Under the pieces are notes generated by a model that was not told the origin of the DNA, ran no database searches, and worked only from the letters and a program-made list of their open reading frames with translations. Shown in pieces: positions 23,005-36,171 of a stretch of DNA of 64,000 nt. Every line of letters begins with the position of its first letter. The stretch's first letter is position 1. Made by a program: the position numbers and the translations under genes. The stretch is from Colocasia esculenta. Taxonomy: Eukaryota; Streptophyta; Magnoliopsida; Alismatales; Araceae. The stretch is from assembly GCA_014218235.1 (NCBI GenBank), contig CM024763.1:81330244-81394243 (forward strand), written 5' to 3'.

Positions 23005-26000
23005 ATGAAGATTTGCAGCTGAATGTTAGAGGTATAAACAAAGACACTAAGCGCAGAGAGCTTAGAAATATTATTATGTCTAAGAAGTGGGATATTGTTA
23101 TCCTCTTGGAAACTAAAATCAAGCTTGTCATGTTGATATCTGTAAAGCTCAGATTTGGCCTGAAGCAAATCTGATTCACAATAGTGGTCTTTCTAGTGGG
23201 AGGATCTGGGTTCTATGGAACCCTGCAATATACTCTTTCAAAACCATGGACATGACCGATCAAATTATTCATTTACAAGGCACTCACTTAGCAACGAAGG
23301 AGGACTTTCACCTTTCAACTATTTATGCTTCTAACTTTCAAAGTGAAAGGTTACTGCTGTGGGAGACTATGGTTAAATATGCTGGTAATTTCATTGGAAA
23401 CTTACCTTGGATCGCTATTGGGGACTTCAATTGTGTTAGATATGCATCTGAAAAAGTGGGAGGGAATCAAGTACTGGATCACATTCTTAAGGGCTTTGAG
23501 GACATGATAAATCAGGCTGGTCTCTTAGACATGACCTCGGTGGGAAACACTCTTTCTTGGAACAATTGCTCTTCAGGGGAAAGAAGGATTGCTGCAAAGC
23601 TGGATAGATGTCTTATAAATGAGCAGTGGTTGCTTCAGTATCCAGATGGGTTTGTGGATTATGGATCTACCTATTTTTCTGATCACTCATTGCTTACTGT
23701 TCACACATCACCGATTGTTAATCATGGACAGAAACCTTTCAAGTTTTTCAACTCTTGGACTCATCATGAAGATTTCAAGACTGTCGTCCAGAATGCTTGG
23801 AATCTTATATCTTGGCTCGCCAACTTTTATCCTTTGTAAGAAGCTCAAGGCTGTGAAAGATGCTTTAAGGAAGTGGAATAAAGAGAATTTTGGAGATGTG
23901 CACAATAATCTTAAGCATTGGAGAGATGAATTGTCTAGAATCCAAGCCAAGCTGATGCATAAACAAGATGACCAGATCCTTATTTATGAAGAGAATCGAA
24001 TCAGGCATGAATATCTCAAAGCTATTGACACGGAGGAATCCTTCTTCAAGCAAAAATCTAAACAGAAATGGCTATCTTTGGGAGACAGGAACTCTAAATA
24101 CTTTCATGCTGCATTCAAAGCTCGGAATCCGTCAACACCATTCGTAGATGCTCGGACTGCGAAGGTAGAGTTATTGAGGACATTGACAAGGTGAGACAAC
24201 ACTCTGTGGATTCTTCACTAAACTTTTAAATCAGCCTTCAAAAGAATGGAATCGCTCACTTATCAACCCAAGACAACGCTGGATGATATGGATATTCAAC
24301 TTCTTGTTCAAGACATTTCGGATGATGAGATTACCAAAGTGGTCTTTCAGTCTCCAAAAGACAAGAGTCCTGGTCCTGATGGGTTTACAGCTGAGTTCTA
24401 TCAAAGTGCTTGGGATATTGTGGGGGAGCAGGTGATCTCGGCTGTCAAGCATTTCTTTCACTCTGGAAGACTTCTTAGCAGATGAATTGTACTTTTATTG
24501 CATTGATTCCTAAAGTAGAGGGAGCTGATACATTTGATCAATACAGACCTATCTCTCTTTGCAACTTCATTTATAAAGTCATATCCAAGATTTTGGCTAA
24601 CAGAATGCAATTGGTACTCCACAAGCTCATCAGCCATAACCAGGCCGCTTTCATCAAAGGGAGACTTATTCATGATAACATTCTCATTACCAATGACTTG
24701 GTTAGAGATCTTCACTCAAAGACAAAAGGTAACATTCTTTGCTTTAAAGCAGATCTGAAAAAAGCTTTTGATTCGCTTAACAGAGAGTTCATATATCACA
24801 TGTTGGGAGTCATGAAATTTCCTGAAAAATGGATAATGTGGATTAGAAGTTGCATTGATAATCCTACATTCTCTATTCTCTTCAATGGCTCCCCGGCTGG
24901 TTTTTTTCATGGTAGAAGCGGTGTTCGGCAAGGTGATCCTTTGTCCCCTTACCTTTTCACCATTGCTATGGAAGGTCTTACTTGTTTACTGGAAGATGCA
25001 GTAGCTAGAGGTGATATTCAGGTTCCTACAGCGGGTAGTATGCACATATCCCATGTTGTGTTTGCAGATGATCTCATCATCTTCTTGAAGAATGACATCA
25101 ATTCCGCTGCAAATATCATGAAAATTCTGCAAGAGTTCTCTAATTGTTCGGGTCTTAATTTGAACAAGCAGAAGAGCAAATTGTTTGTGGGTGGTAAAAT
25201 CAAAGACAAAGATCGCTTCTTGGCTATTATGGAGGTTGGGGAAGGTGAATTCCCGGTTCCCTATCTTGGTCTCCCTCTCATATCTTCATCATTCAAGAAA
25301 AACCATTGTACACCCTTATTGGAGAAAATTAAAGGCCGATTGAATTCTTGGAAGAACAGGCTTCTCTCTAAGGCAGGTAGATTGGAGCTAATAAGATCAG
25401 TCCTACAAACTTATTCTATTTATTGGTCTTCTGCATTCCTCCTCCCTAAAGGTCTCATAAAGCACATTGAAGATTTGTTTCGTGAGTTCTTTTGGAAGGG
25501 ATCAGCCCAAGCCAAACCGATTCACATGGTGAAATGGAAGGACATATGTAGACCGAAGAAAGAAGGAGGGTTGGGGCTAAGAAGACTTCATGACTGGAAT
25601 AGAGCAGCTTCCATCAAACTATTGTGGGACACATTACAAAGAAGGAAGTCGATCTGGACTGAGTGGATTTATAACAAGTATCTTTTAAATCAGAATATTT
25701 GGCTGATCAAATGTAAATCATATTTTCTAGTGCTTGGAAGGTGTTCTCAAGGAGAGGGATTGGATACAACAACACATCACTTACAAAATTGCAGATGGTA
25801 CTCAATTCAATATGTGGTATGATCCTTGGTAGATGGGAAAAGTATTTTCAGATATATGGCGAAAGGATTAGACAAGATATGGGAGCTGACAGGATCTGGC
25901 ATATTGACAAATTTATTCACAATAATCATTGGGATCTGCCTTGTGCTACTTCTCACGATATGATCTCTCTTTGGCCAACTATCAGAAACATTCATATCCA

Positions 26001-26614
26001 CGCAGGTTCCCAAGACTCCATCACTTGGAATCACAATAGAGGCAAATTCACCATTGCTTCTGCATGGAATGAAGTTCGATGTCACCAAAATGCTAGTCAT
26101 TTCTACAGTTGGATTTGGGGGCAACCTGCAGCTCAGAAGTTCATATCTGCACTTGGCAAGCTTTGTTGTATAAGCTACCCATGCAAGATCTCATGAAAAC
26201 AAAAGGGATTCAAATGGCCAACCAATGTACCCTTTGCAAGATTAAAGAAGAGTCTCATGACCATCTCTTTTTTCAATGTGATTTCAGCAAGTGGATTTGG
26301 CAGCAAATCTTATGTAGGTTCGGCTATGCAAGACAACCAAAAGAATCTATGGGGAATGAAATTCAAACGCTCATTCAAGGTCTTCCTCAACAAAGCTTAA
26401 CTTGGAAGATGGCTCAACTTTCAATGAAGGCTGCGGTTTGGTGGATATGGAGAGAGAGATGTCTCAGAATTTTTGAAGATAAAGAAACTACAAAATGCAA
26501 GTGCTAATTAGGATTCTTCTGGACATTAAGCTTTGCATGGAGAATACTCAGATGAAAGGCTGCTCTAAAAAGGAAATTGAGACTCTTACTCGGTTCAATA
26601 TTCTTAGACAGTGA
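23005..26614 (+). pseudogene. LINE J ORF2 (EN-RT-zinc), frameshifted
   Basis: Endonuclease blocks LNVRGINKDTKRREL, LLETKIK, TIYASNFQ, GDFNCVRYASEKVGG, KLDRCLINE and FSDHSLLT lie in 23030-23710. RT: KDKSPGPDGFTAEFYQ near 24360, then a 446-codon open stretch (24482-25822) with FRPISLCN-type, KADLKKAFDSLNRE, GVRQGDPLSPYLF and FADDLIIF motifs. Zinc: CTLCKIKEESHDHLFFQC. The end is FNILRQ. About five frameshifts; the RT core is uninterrupted. Confidence 0.85.
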
Positions 26615-26644
26615 GCTATTTTGTTAGACTTCCTTACTCATAGT

Positions 26645-26659
26645 CCACAGCTTGTGTGG
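26645..26659 (+). repeat. 3'-UTR hairpin of LINE J
   Basis: CCACA, 5-nt loop GCTTG, TGTGG, flanked by CATAGT and TCATGA. Confidence 0.7.
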
Positions 26660-26853
26660 TCATGAGGTGTTATCTTGGCCATCCTATTGTTGTCAGTGGT
26701 GGAGTGAGACCATTCTACCTCTTTGAGGTGGGGTGCACTCTCCTACTCCTCAATAGGAGCCTTTGCCTATGTCTTTTAAGACTATAGGCGTGTACATTAT
26801 AATTTCCTTTTAATGCATTATTACTTAGCAAAAAAAAATGACAACTTCAGTAA

Positions 26854-28189
26854 TCTCAGAATCTGAAAAAGGTCTCATAATTCTTTCCTTATCTTCCTCA
26901 GAGAGAATATTGGAGGCATGGAAATCCGGAACATCATAATTATCAGAATGCTTATCTTGATTCAGAAGCTGAGAGTAGAAGTTCAGAGCATGATCCTTAA
27001 TTTGCTGCATATCATCTGTAACACTTCCATCAGGTAACTTGCATCTTCTTATAGTATTCACCATTCTCCTTCCCTTGATACTAGCATAGAAAAATTTTGT
27101 GTTATCATCATTTTGAGTAAGCCAATGCTGTTTAGCCCTTTGCTTAGCATAAGAGGCTTCCATACTTAAGCAATTAATGTAGTTTTCCCGGGCTTGCCTC
27201 TCCTTCATGACACATTCATCATTCATAGGATCGGAGTCTAGTTCCTTTTGGACCTCTTGGAGCTCATAAGTTGCATTTTCCACCTTACGATGTATCATAC
27301 CAAACTCATCCCTATTCCAAACTTTTAATGCAGCCTTCACAATCTTAAGCTTATGACAAAGGGTAAAAATAGGAGAACCATGAATGTGAGTATTCCAAGT
27401 TTTCTCAACAATTGAGTGAAAGGTTTCATGCTTAGCCCACATAGTAAAAAACTTGAAAGGCTTTGGACCCCCTGCAACATCCTTCTCCATAAAGATGGTG
27501 AGTTGAGAATGATCAGAGTGAAGTTTCTCTCCATAGTAGACATAGCTATCCGGATAAGTATTAATCCAATGTTGATTAATCAAAGCACGATCCAGTCTAC
27601 AAGCAATCTTCCTGGAACCCAAAGAGCGGTTATTCCAAGAGAAAGAACTTCCCACGCTTTTTAAATCAAGCAAGGAAGAGTGGTCGATGCAGTGATTAAA
27701 ATCCTTTAGGAGGGAAGTAGTCAGCTTTCTACCACCAATTTTCTCATCTGGATATCGGACACAGTTGAAGTCTCCAACAATGACCCAAGGTAAAGAAATG
27801 GTGTTAGAAAGGTCTAATATATCCTGCCAGAGATAATTCCTTTCATGAGCCAAGTTCGAAGCATACACAGCAGTCAGGTGCATCATCCTCCCAGAGGATA
27901 AATCAGTGCAATCCAGATGAATAAACTGACTAGTATCTTTAACACAATTCAGATGAACAGCAGCTCCATTCCACAGAACCCAAATCCTCCCTCTAGGACT
28001 TTGATTGTAGTTATGAATCATGTTAAGATGAGGTGCAATGGAAAGTCTTCGGGCAACCATTTTATCCAAACTAACTTTAGTTTCAAGTAACACAATAATA
28101 TCCGCCTTAGACGTGAGAATTGACTGTTTAACACTCCTTCTATTCACTGATTTATTTAGTCCTCTAACATTCCAAGAAATAATTTTCAT
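26854..28189 (-). pseudogene. LINE I ORF2, endonuclease part (proximal half)
   Basis: Open from ATG 28189 (MKIISWNVRGLNKSVNRRSV) to the J junction, about 445 codons. Catalytic blocks: LLETKVS, TAVYASN, GDFNCVRYPDEK, CRLDRALIN and HSDHSQL. The EN-RT linker ends with ILSEEDKERIMRPF. The protein is intact up to codons EITEVV, where J interrupts it. The start overlaps the ORF1 stop as TAATG. Confidence 0.88.
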
Positions 28190-29739
28190 TATTGTCTTTG
28201 AGAAAGAGATCGGATCCTAGCATGCAGCTTATCCATTTTATCCATTTTATTCCCCATATGCGTACCTGACGTATTTGCATGGACATGCATGGCGTCCTGA
28301 CGTCCCAGGTTAGAGGTGGACGGTTGATGAGCTATTCCATCTCTATCCTTCCCTTCCTTAGATATTCGACCATACATGGTTGGTGTAGCATCCATAGTAT
28401 TCATATTACTAATCATATCACCACTCAAGTCCTGTAATGCATCAAATCTATTAGCAGTACTTCCTCCATTAGATGGACTCCCATGGCCAGCTCGAACCTC
28501 CCTTGTATCGCCCCTCGATTTGGTTGATCCCGAGAAAGGCTCTTCATGCTGTGATTGATTGGAGATATGTAATTGATTCCCATGCCATTGCTCAGATTCA
28601 CCTTCTAAAAGATGCTCACCCTGCTTGCTAGGACCAGAGTTGCTCAAATTTGCAGAAATAGATGCGGTTTCCGTGCTTGCAGAATCCTCCACAATTTTTA
28701 AAAAGATTTGATTGTCTTTTCCCTTCGTACCTTCCTTATCATAAGTGATTCCCTGCTGCTTGGGAAATCCATGTTGATCAACCTTCTCTGCACTTGCCTC
28801 CATTTGAACGCCAGCATCCGTGAGAGGCAAAGGATGAGCGTGCATGTCATCTCCCCCATGAGCTGCTGCATCAGAGTTTGCCGGATGTGATTTCACACGC
28901 CAAACCTTCTTTTGAATTCTTGTTTCAGGTCTGCATTCTCCTTTGCCATGGCCATAGGAATTACATTCCGTACAAAGAACTGGCTTCCACTCATACTCAA
29001 CCAAGATAGTGTCAAAACTCCCGTCTTCATCCATGACGTCAAGCTCGGAGGGGAAGGTAGCATCAGCCTCCACTAACACACAAACTCGAGCAAATAGAAG
29101 CCTCTTCCTACTAGATGTAAGAGAGTCCATGTGGAGTGGACGTCCCAGAAGGCTAGCAAGCTTACTAAGGCCTTTGGCTGTCCACCATCGAAGAGGCAGT
29201 CCCGGGAATTTAACCCAGATGGGCAAACTGCAAAGCGATTCCTTCTCCATTTGAAGATCTGGTGTCCATCGACGGAGAACAAGAGGATGTCCTCGAATAC
29301 TCCAAAAACCGTCCAGCACGTTTTGAAGATCCTCCTCCTGGTTGAACACGCATAAGAAGAATCCTCTTTCACGCATAAGCAGCTCCACTTCTCCCTTTGG
29401 CTTCCAAACATTAAGGATGAAGGCACGGAGAGCAGTATAAAGGGGTCGAAGGCCAATACAATACCCCATTAAAGCAAATCGCCATGACTCCTGAAGCTCC
29501 TTTGCATCCTCTCCCTCAAACACAGCAACCTTCTTATGATCAAGTTGAACTGGTTCAATGAACTCTAAGGCTGCACCTTGCACTTGGACTCCATCTTTCG
29601 CAGAAGCACCAAAGAGAGAGGTCCATGGTTTACGAACCTGAGAAACTTTTGATCTGGAACGCCTGCTGTTGTGAACATGCTCCACGCGCTCCAAACTCCT
29701 GCCCCTCATCACATCCGCTCCATCGCCTAGACTCGCCAT
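28189..29739 (-). CDS. LINE I ORF1, gag-like RNA-binding protein (516 aa)
   Basis: ATG 29739 is about 190 nt inside the 5' palindrome. The basic Arg/Ser region (RRSRSKVSQVRKPW) is followed by a DUF4283-like domain (FFLCVFNQEEDLQNVLDGFW, WVKFPGLPLRWW) and the CCHC knuckle CTECNSYGHGKGEC. A variable polar C-terminal half ends IRSLSQRQ. The TAA at 28189-28191 shares its A with the ORF2 ATG, suggesting ORF2 translation by termination-reinitiation. ORF1 of plant L1s packages element RNA. The frame is fully open although ORF2 is dead. Confidence 0.88.
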   Translation of the reverse strand: MASLGDGADVMRGRSLERVEHVHNSRRSRSKVSQVRKPWTSLFGASAKDGVQVQGAALEFIEPVQLDHKKVAVFEGEDAKELQESWRFALMGYCIGLRPLYTALRAFILNVWKPKGEVELLMRERGFFLCVFNQEEDLQNVLDGFWSIRGHPLVLRRWTPDLQMEKESLCSLPIWVKFPGLPLRWWTAKGLSKLASLLGRPLHMDSLTSSRKRLLFARVCVLVEADATFPSELDVMDEDGSFDTILVEYEWKPVLCTECNSYGHGKGECRPETRIQKKVWRVKSHPANSDAAAHGGDDMHAHPLPLTDAGVQMEASAEKVDQHGFPKQQGITYDKEGTKGKDNQIFLKIVEDSASTETASISANLSNSGPSKQGEHLLEGESEQWHGNQLHISNQSQHEEPFSGSTKSRGDTREVRAGHGSPSNGGSTANRFDALQDLSGDMISNMNTMDATPTMYGRISKEGKDRDGIAHQPSTSNLGRQDAMHVHANTSGTHMGNKMDKMDKLHARIRSLSQRQ

Positions 29740-29930
29740 GGCAAGACCTCAATGCACCTTCCTCTCAAGGCCGGGGAAGGATATGGTAGGCCCCGGGTGG
29801 AGGAGAACCAACCGGCGGCAGCTCTCAGAAGAGCTCTAGATCCTCCCTCAGCACTGGAGAGAAGCTCCACCCACCGCCAAGGGGGCGGGGGGGGAGCCCC
29901 AGGCACAGCTCTCGCACCCTCTCCTCAGAA

Positions 29931-29960
29931 CTTCTCTCTCTAGAAAAACTAGAGAGAGAG
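29931..29960. repeat. LINE I 5'-terminal palindrome
   Basis: CTTCTCTCTCTAG and CTAGAGAGAGAG around a 5-nt A-rich loop; 10 nt separate it from the TSD. Confidence 0.8.
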
Positions 29961-29970
29961 CGACTTCTCT

Positions 29971-32424
29971 ATCATCACTCCTCATTATCATTCAAGCAAA
30001 GAACACATTGATTGGCCAAAATTCTACCTTTCCTTTGCAAGTTATCAATAGTTGGAAGCTTGTTATGCAGAGCCTGCCAAGTGCATAAAGAGAATTTCTG
30101 AACTGTAGGCCGATCCCAGGTCCATCTATTGTAGTACCAAGTATTCCCCTTGATTCTGATTTCATCCAGGCTGAGGTGACATTGAATTTTCCATTATTAT
30201 GCTTCCTATGATTGCATCTTCTCCACTATTCCTGATAGGAATCGCAGCAATTTGAGGCCAGAGAGTGATCATTTCATGAGTTGTTGCATTTGGGAGTCTC
30301 CAATCCCCTTCATGGATGAAACTAGAAATCTGCAAATTTCTAGGAGCACCTAAATCATGTCTTATCCTATCACCATACAATTGGTATATTCTTTTTCCAT
30401 TGATCCAAGGGTCATACCACATGCTAGTTTTATTTCCTGTAGAAATAACATAAGAAACATGCTCAACCAGCCATTTTCTAGCTTTCAAAATACCTTTGAT
30501 TGCAGCTGAATGATAAGATTTGGGTTCAACACACCAAACAGATTTTCTCTTAAAGTACTTTTCCTTGATCCAATTATTCCAGATGGTTTTCTTATCCTGA
30601 AGCAAATCCCAGAGAAGCTTGATCATACCTGCTTTATTCCATTCTTGGAGATTCTTCAAATTCAGCCCTCCTTCATCCTTGGGTTTACAAATAGTAGACC
30701 ATTTCACCATATGGAGCGCATTATTTTCTTGGGTGCCATGCCAAAAAAATTTGCTAAGAATGGTTTCCACTTCATGAATAAGGCCCGCAGGTAAGATAAA
30801 AGCATTGGACCAATACAAGCATAGGATTGAAGAACTGAACGATCAATTCAAGTCTTCCTGCTTTAGAAAGCAATCTACATTTCTAAGAATTCAGCCTCTT
30901 TCTGATCTTTTCAACAATGGGATGGCAATGGCTTTTATTGATAGCATTCGAGAAAAGAGGAAGACCCAAGTAAGGGACTGGAAGGTTACCTTCAGCAACA
31001 CCAAGAGTGGTAGAGATTTGCTCTTTATCTTTGATGGCTGCCCCCACATAAACCTTGCTTTTCTGAAGATTAAGAGCAAGACCAGAAATTTGACCGAAGA
31101 TGTTTAAAATATCAGCCAACTTTGTCACAGAATTATGATCATTTTGAATGAATATCAGCAAATCATCCGCAAATATAGTATGAGAAACATTACAATTCCC
31201 GGCTGTAGGAACTTTAAGGCTGCCATCTAACACAGCCTTCTCAAGCATACAAGTCAATCCCTCCATAGCAATAGTGAACAAGTAGGGAGAAAGAGGGTCT
31301 CCCTGTCTAATCCCATTACCACTTCCAAAAAACCAATTGGAGAACCATTGAATAGAACAGAGAATTTTGGAGTTTCTAAGCATTTTCTAATCCAATCTAT
31401 CCACTTTGAAGGAAAAAGCATTTTCCTCATCATTTCATAAATGAAGGACCTATTGACAGAATCAAATGCTTTTCTCAAATCAGCTTTAAAGCAAATTCTT
31501 TTTCCAGCAGATTTAGAATGTAGATCTTTGACAATATCATTAGCAAGGAGCACATTTTGGTGGATACCTCTACCTTTGATGAAGCTGATTGATTGGGGCT
31601 TATAACTGTGTCCATAACTTTCTGCAGTCTATTGGCCATCACTTTAGAAATAACTTATAATGAAGTTGCATAAAGAGATAGGCCTATAGTTCTCAAGACA
31701 ATTAGCACCAGCGGTCTTGGGAATAAGAGAGATAAAAGTACAATTCAATTGTTTGTGCATCCTACCAGTAGTAAAGAAGTGCTGACAAGCATTTATAACA
31801 TCCTTACCACAATGTTCCAAGTAGCTTGAAAGAATTCTGCAGTAAAACCATCTGGACCTGTACTTTTGTTTTGGGAGAACTGAAAACAGTAGATCTGATT
31901 TCTTCTTCAGTGATTGTCTGGCTAAAAAAACCACCTCTTCTTGAGAAAGCTTACTTCTGACCTCTAAATCATGGTGATCACTATGCTGCAACTGATTGAG
32001 AAGGGATCTGTAAATTCCACAGTAGGGCTTTAACTTCATCAATATCATGAATCAGATTGCCATTACCATCCTTGCATTTCCTAATAGTGTTCCTTGCTTT
32101 TCTAGCTGCGATAGAAGCATAAAAGAATTTGGTATTGGAGTCCCCAAGAGTAAGCCATTTACTCTTGATTTCTGCCTTATATAGTTTTCCTCAATTGCAA
32201 GAGCTTTGGCATAATTTTCCCTGGCTTCATTTTCCTTGCTGATAAGATCTTTCATCATGAGGATTTGAGCTAGGTAGTTTTGAGCATTGATCAGCTCCCT
32301 TTTACTGGCAGCCACTCCATCATGAATATTACCAAAAACATTCTTATTCCACTCCTTCAAGGCTTCCTTGCAAGATTTAGTTTTTGGGTGAGAACAAAGG
32401 AGCTGTTCCATGAACCTGAATACT
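29971..32424 (-). pseudogene. LINE G ORF2, RT and connection domain
   Basis: Reading leftward from the K junction: EN-RT linker, then SLIPKTAGANCLENYRPISL near 31660-31740, KADLRKAFDSVNR near 31450-31490, GIRQGDPLSPYLF near 31270-31320 and FADDLLIF near 31150-31170. Then WSNAFILPAGL, CKPKDEGGLNL and WYDPWINGKRIYQLYGDRIR. Several frameshifts; an RT core of about 165 codons (30883-31383) stays open. Confidence 0.85.
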
Positions 32425-32486
32425 TTTTTTTGGTAATTAATACCGGAATTGTATTGATTAATAGGAACCAATACAAAGTAAATCAT

Positions 32487-32506
32487 GCTATCACAAACCC
32501 GATAGC
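32487..32506 (-). repeat. 3'-UTR hairpin of LINE K
   Basis: GCTATC and GATAGC with an 8-nt loop; the N copy has one C fewer in the loop. Confidence 0.7.
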
Positions 32507-32581
32507 TATGAAAGAAACAAGGAGGAGCCCTCCAAGCAATGCAAAGGAATAATACAGGCAGCACATCGCAATACCCCAAAC

Positions 32582-35500
32582 CTAATAGAAATTAAGTTCC
32601 TTAGAATTCTTTTGGATCTGGTGGAATGACATCCCCCTGAATATGAAATTCGTAACGTGTCTAACATCAGATAGAATGGAGAGGAGCACATGAGTCCTGG
32701 AGCGAGCTGAAGATTCAAAAATCCTGGAGCATCTTTCCTCCAAATCCACCATAAAGCAGCCCGAAAACTAGCAAAAGCCACTTTAGTGGCAGCCCCCATA
32801 CCGTGAAAACTCCTGAGAGACTCTCACATTCAGCAATGATAGAATCTTTGGTCGACGGTGGATATCCATTCTATGCAGAAGCTGCATCCATATCCAAGAA
32901 CTGTAGTTACACTGGAAATACAAGTGTTGAATATCTTCACCATTCTGTCTGCAGAGAACACATATGCTCGGACCATGGAATCCACGTCTTTGAAGAACAT
33001 CAAGGAAGTGATTCTCCCCATAAAACATTGCCATGCATGAGTGGATTGCTTTTGACTTGTTGGCCTCTTCCATACAATCTGGAACCATGGGACATGAGGA
33101 TAAGTAGTTCTTTTCATATCATAGATTTGTTTGGAGCTAATCTGACCATTATTGTGTTTCCACACAATGGTGTCTTCACAGCCTTCCTGAATGGGAATGC
33201 GCAGGATCTGAGGCAGAGATCCATCATTTCACTAGAGGTAGGATGAGGAAGACACCACCTCCCATTCTGGATAAAACGCTGACAGTGGCATTGGCAGGAA
33301 GACCCAACAAGAATCTGATGTAATCACCACCCATAAAGTAATCGTTGACCATCAATCCAGGGATCATCCCAGAGGTTAAAGGTTAAGCCATTACCAATCT
33401 TAAGCATATATGAGGCCGCAGCCATTCTCTAGCTTGTAAAATTCCCTTCCAAGCTTGAGAGTGATAAGATTGATATTTCGCCATCCAGATTGAATTTTTG
33501 TTAAGATATCGGCCTTTCACCCAATCAGTCCATAAAGTATCATGATTAGTAATAATCCTCCAAATCTGCATAGTGATTGCTGAGGAATTCCACACTTCAA
33601 GTCTCCGGATGCCCAGTCCACCCTCTTCTTTCGGCCTACACACCCACTCCCACTAATGAGATGAAAAGGCTTGTAATCACCAGAAGCATGCCAGAAAAAA
33701 TTTCTGAGTAATCTCTCCACTTCCCCAATGAGCTTCTTAGGCAAGAGAAAAGCAACAGCCCAATAGATCGCATAAGAGTTCAGAACAGATCGAATCAACT
33801 CCAGTCTGCCTGCTTTGGATAGGAACTTGGTCTTCCAAGAAGCAATTCGGTTTTTGATTTTTTGAATGATGGGAATGCAATGCGAATTGACAATTCTGGT
33901 GGAGAATAAAGGAAGCCCAAGATAAGAAGTTGGAAAGGTTCCCTCCTGGACTCCCAAAGCATTGAGCAGCGGTCCTTTGTGATGAATTCTAGCGCCAACA
34001 AAAACCTTGCTTTTTGCTGCATTTAGTTGCAACCCGGAACATCCATGGAAAGTCTCTAGAATACTAGAGATGCAGCGAGCTGAAGCAACGGTTGGTTTCA
34101 TGAAAAGGAGTAAATCATCAGCAAACATCAGATGAGACAACTTCACATTACCATAGCTAGGAACTTGTAAACAGCCTTCTCCCACTTTCTGCTCAATCAA
34201 AATAGACAGTCCCTCCATAGCAACACAGAATAGGTAGGGAGACAAAGGATCCCCCTGGCGAACACCATTAGCTGAATGGAAGAAGCCCTTAGGACTACCA
34301 TTAAGAAGGACAGAGAAAACTGCAGAATTGATAAGTATAGCAATCCAGTCAACCCATTGATCCGGGAACCCCATCTTCCTGAGTAAATAAAGAATGAAGC
34401 CTCTATGAACTGTGTCAAAGGCTTTACGCAGATCCACCTTCATACAAAGAAGATTACCACGATGCTTGGAGTGGATATCCCTGACAATGTCATTAGCAAG
34501 CAGAATACTATCCTGAATCTTCCGACCCTTGATAAAAGCTGATTGATGCTTGCTAATCAGATGAGGCATAAATTGTTGCATACGATTGGCCATGAGCTTG
34601 GTGATAATCTTGTAGAGAAAATTGCATAGTGAAATCGGCCTAAACTGATCAAAGGAGTCTGCAGTATCAGATTTTGGAATTAGGGAAATAAAAGTATGGT
34701 TTACCTGACGAAGCCAACTTCCGCCATTAAAGAAGAACTGAACCGCCGCCATAACATCTCTACCCACAATGTTCCAACACAATTGATAGAAGTCAGCCGG
34801 GAAACCATCCGGACCAGGACTCTTGTTCTTAGGAGCATTCATGACAACTTGCTCAATTTCCTCATTAGTAAGGGTCTCATAATAGATAAGCGGTCAGCAT
34901 CAGAGAGCACTCGGGAAGGAAGAAAATCTGGAAGATCATAATTCTTCTGCTGATTAAGAAGGCTATAGTAGAAGTCGACTGCATGAGATTGAATCTGCTG
35001 GAAATCATCAGTAACATTCCCATCCGGCATCTTGCACCTTCTGATTGAGTTAACCATCCGCCTCCCCTTAATACTTGCATAGAAGAATTTTGTATTATCA
35101 TCAGTCTGAGTAAGCCAGTGTGTTTTGCCTTTTGGTGAGCAAAATCAGCCTCCATTCTGAGAGAAGAGAGGTAGGCTTCCCTCGCTTGAATCTCACTGAC
35201 AATGCACCTCTCATTCGAAGGGTCAGCAGCTAAGGCTTGTTGTGCCCTATGAAGCACACCACTAGTAGTAGCAACCTTCTGAAAAATACTGCCAAACTCA
35301 TCCCGGTTCCACAACTTTAAAGCATTCTTCACAGCCGAAGCTTCTGGCAAAGAACAAAGAGAGGGGTTCCCCGGATCTGTGTAGCCCACGCCTTCTCCAC
35401 AATTGGCATAAATTCACTATGGTTCGCCCACATTGAAGAATTTAAATGGTTTTGGTCCACCAGCAACAACATCCTCACTGAATACTGTAAGCTGAGCATG

Positions 35501-36169
35501 ATCTGACAGAACCTGGTCCCCATAATGACCATAGCTATTAGGGAAGCAATCCAGCCAACCTTGATTAATAAGAGCTCGATCAAGACGACATGAAATTCTT
35601 TTTGCCCCCCATAGAACGATACACCATGATAGAGTTTTTCCCACACTTTTCAAGTCAAGTAAAGAAGCTAAATCAATGCAATTATTGAAGTCTCGGAGCA
35701 TGGAAGTAGTAAGCCTTCGTCCCCCATCTTCTCCTCAGGATAACGAACACAATAAAGTCTCCCACAAGTAACCATGGTGAGGAAATTGTAGTGGAAAGTT
35801 TTACAATGTCACAACCAAAGGATCTTCCTTTCAAAGGATAGATTGGAGCCATAAATTGCAGATAAATGAAAAAACTTCCCCGAACAAATTTCCGTACAGT
35901 CCATGTGAATAAGCTGAGAACTGACTTTAACACTCTGGATCTGAGTAGTGTTACCATTCCAGATGACCAAGACACCTCCCCGGTGCTCAGTGAGTTGTGA
36001 ATCATGTTCATATGACCTGCAATGGATAAGCGACGACTAACCATTCTCTCTCTTTAACTCGGGTTTCAAGCAAGATGACAAATCAGCTTTGGAGGAAGAA
36101 ATAGAATTTTTCACACTAATTCTATCTCCCTTTATTAATGCCTCTAACATTCCAAGAAAGAATTTTCAT
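32582..36169 (-). pseudogene. LINE K ORF2, frameshifted copy of N ORF2
   Basis: 33660-34842 matches the N RT domain exactly in translation, including GVRQGDPLSPYLF and FADDLLLF. The endonuclease (34880-36169) and zinc end (32582-33650) are broken by many one-base losses and a short deletion near 35970. Where the frame is kept, residues equal those of N. If the deletions are sequencing errors, the gene may be intact in the plant. Confidence 0.88.
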
Positions 36170-36171
36170 AA

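Larger units (their letters stand above)
22638..26837 (+). mobile_element. LINE J (plus strand, 4.2 kb), inserted in I
   Basis: The perfect 16-bp TSD ATGACAACTTCAGTAA lies at 22622-22637 and 26838-26853. The element runs from within ORF1 to an A-tract at 26829-26837, so it is 5'-truncated. Its 3' UTR has the CTACCTCTTTGAGGTGGGG box also seen in E. It is inserted opposite to its host, in the codons just before the RT motif of I. Confidence 0.93.
20245..29970 (-). mobile_element. LINE I, inserted in G and split by J
   Basis: The imperfect TSD is ATCAGCACTCTCATTATC at 20227-20244 and ATCATCACTCCTCATTATC at 29971-29989 (one mismatch, one indel), so I is older than H or K. It has a T-tract, 3' UTR, ORF2, ORF1 and 5' palindrome; removing J (22638-26837) leaves about 5.5 kb. 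ORF1 is open. Confidence 0.9.
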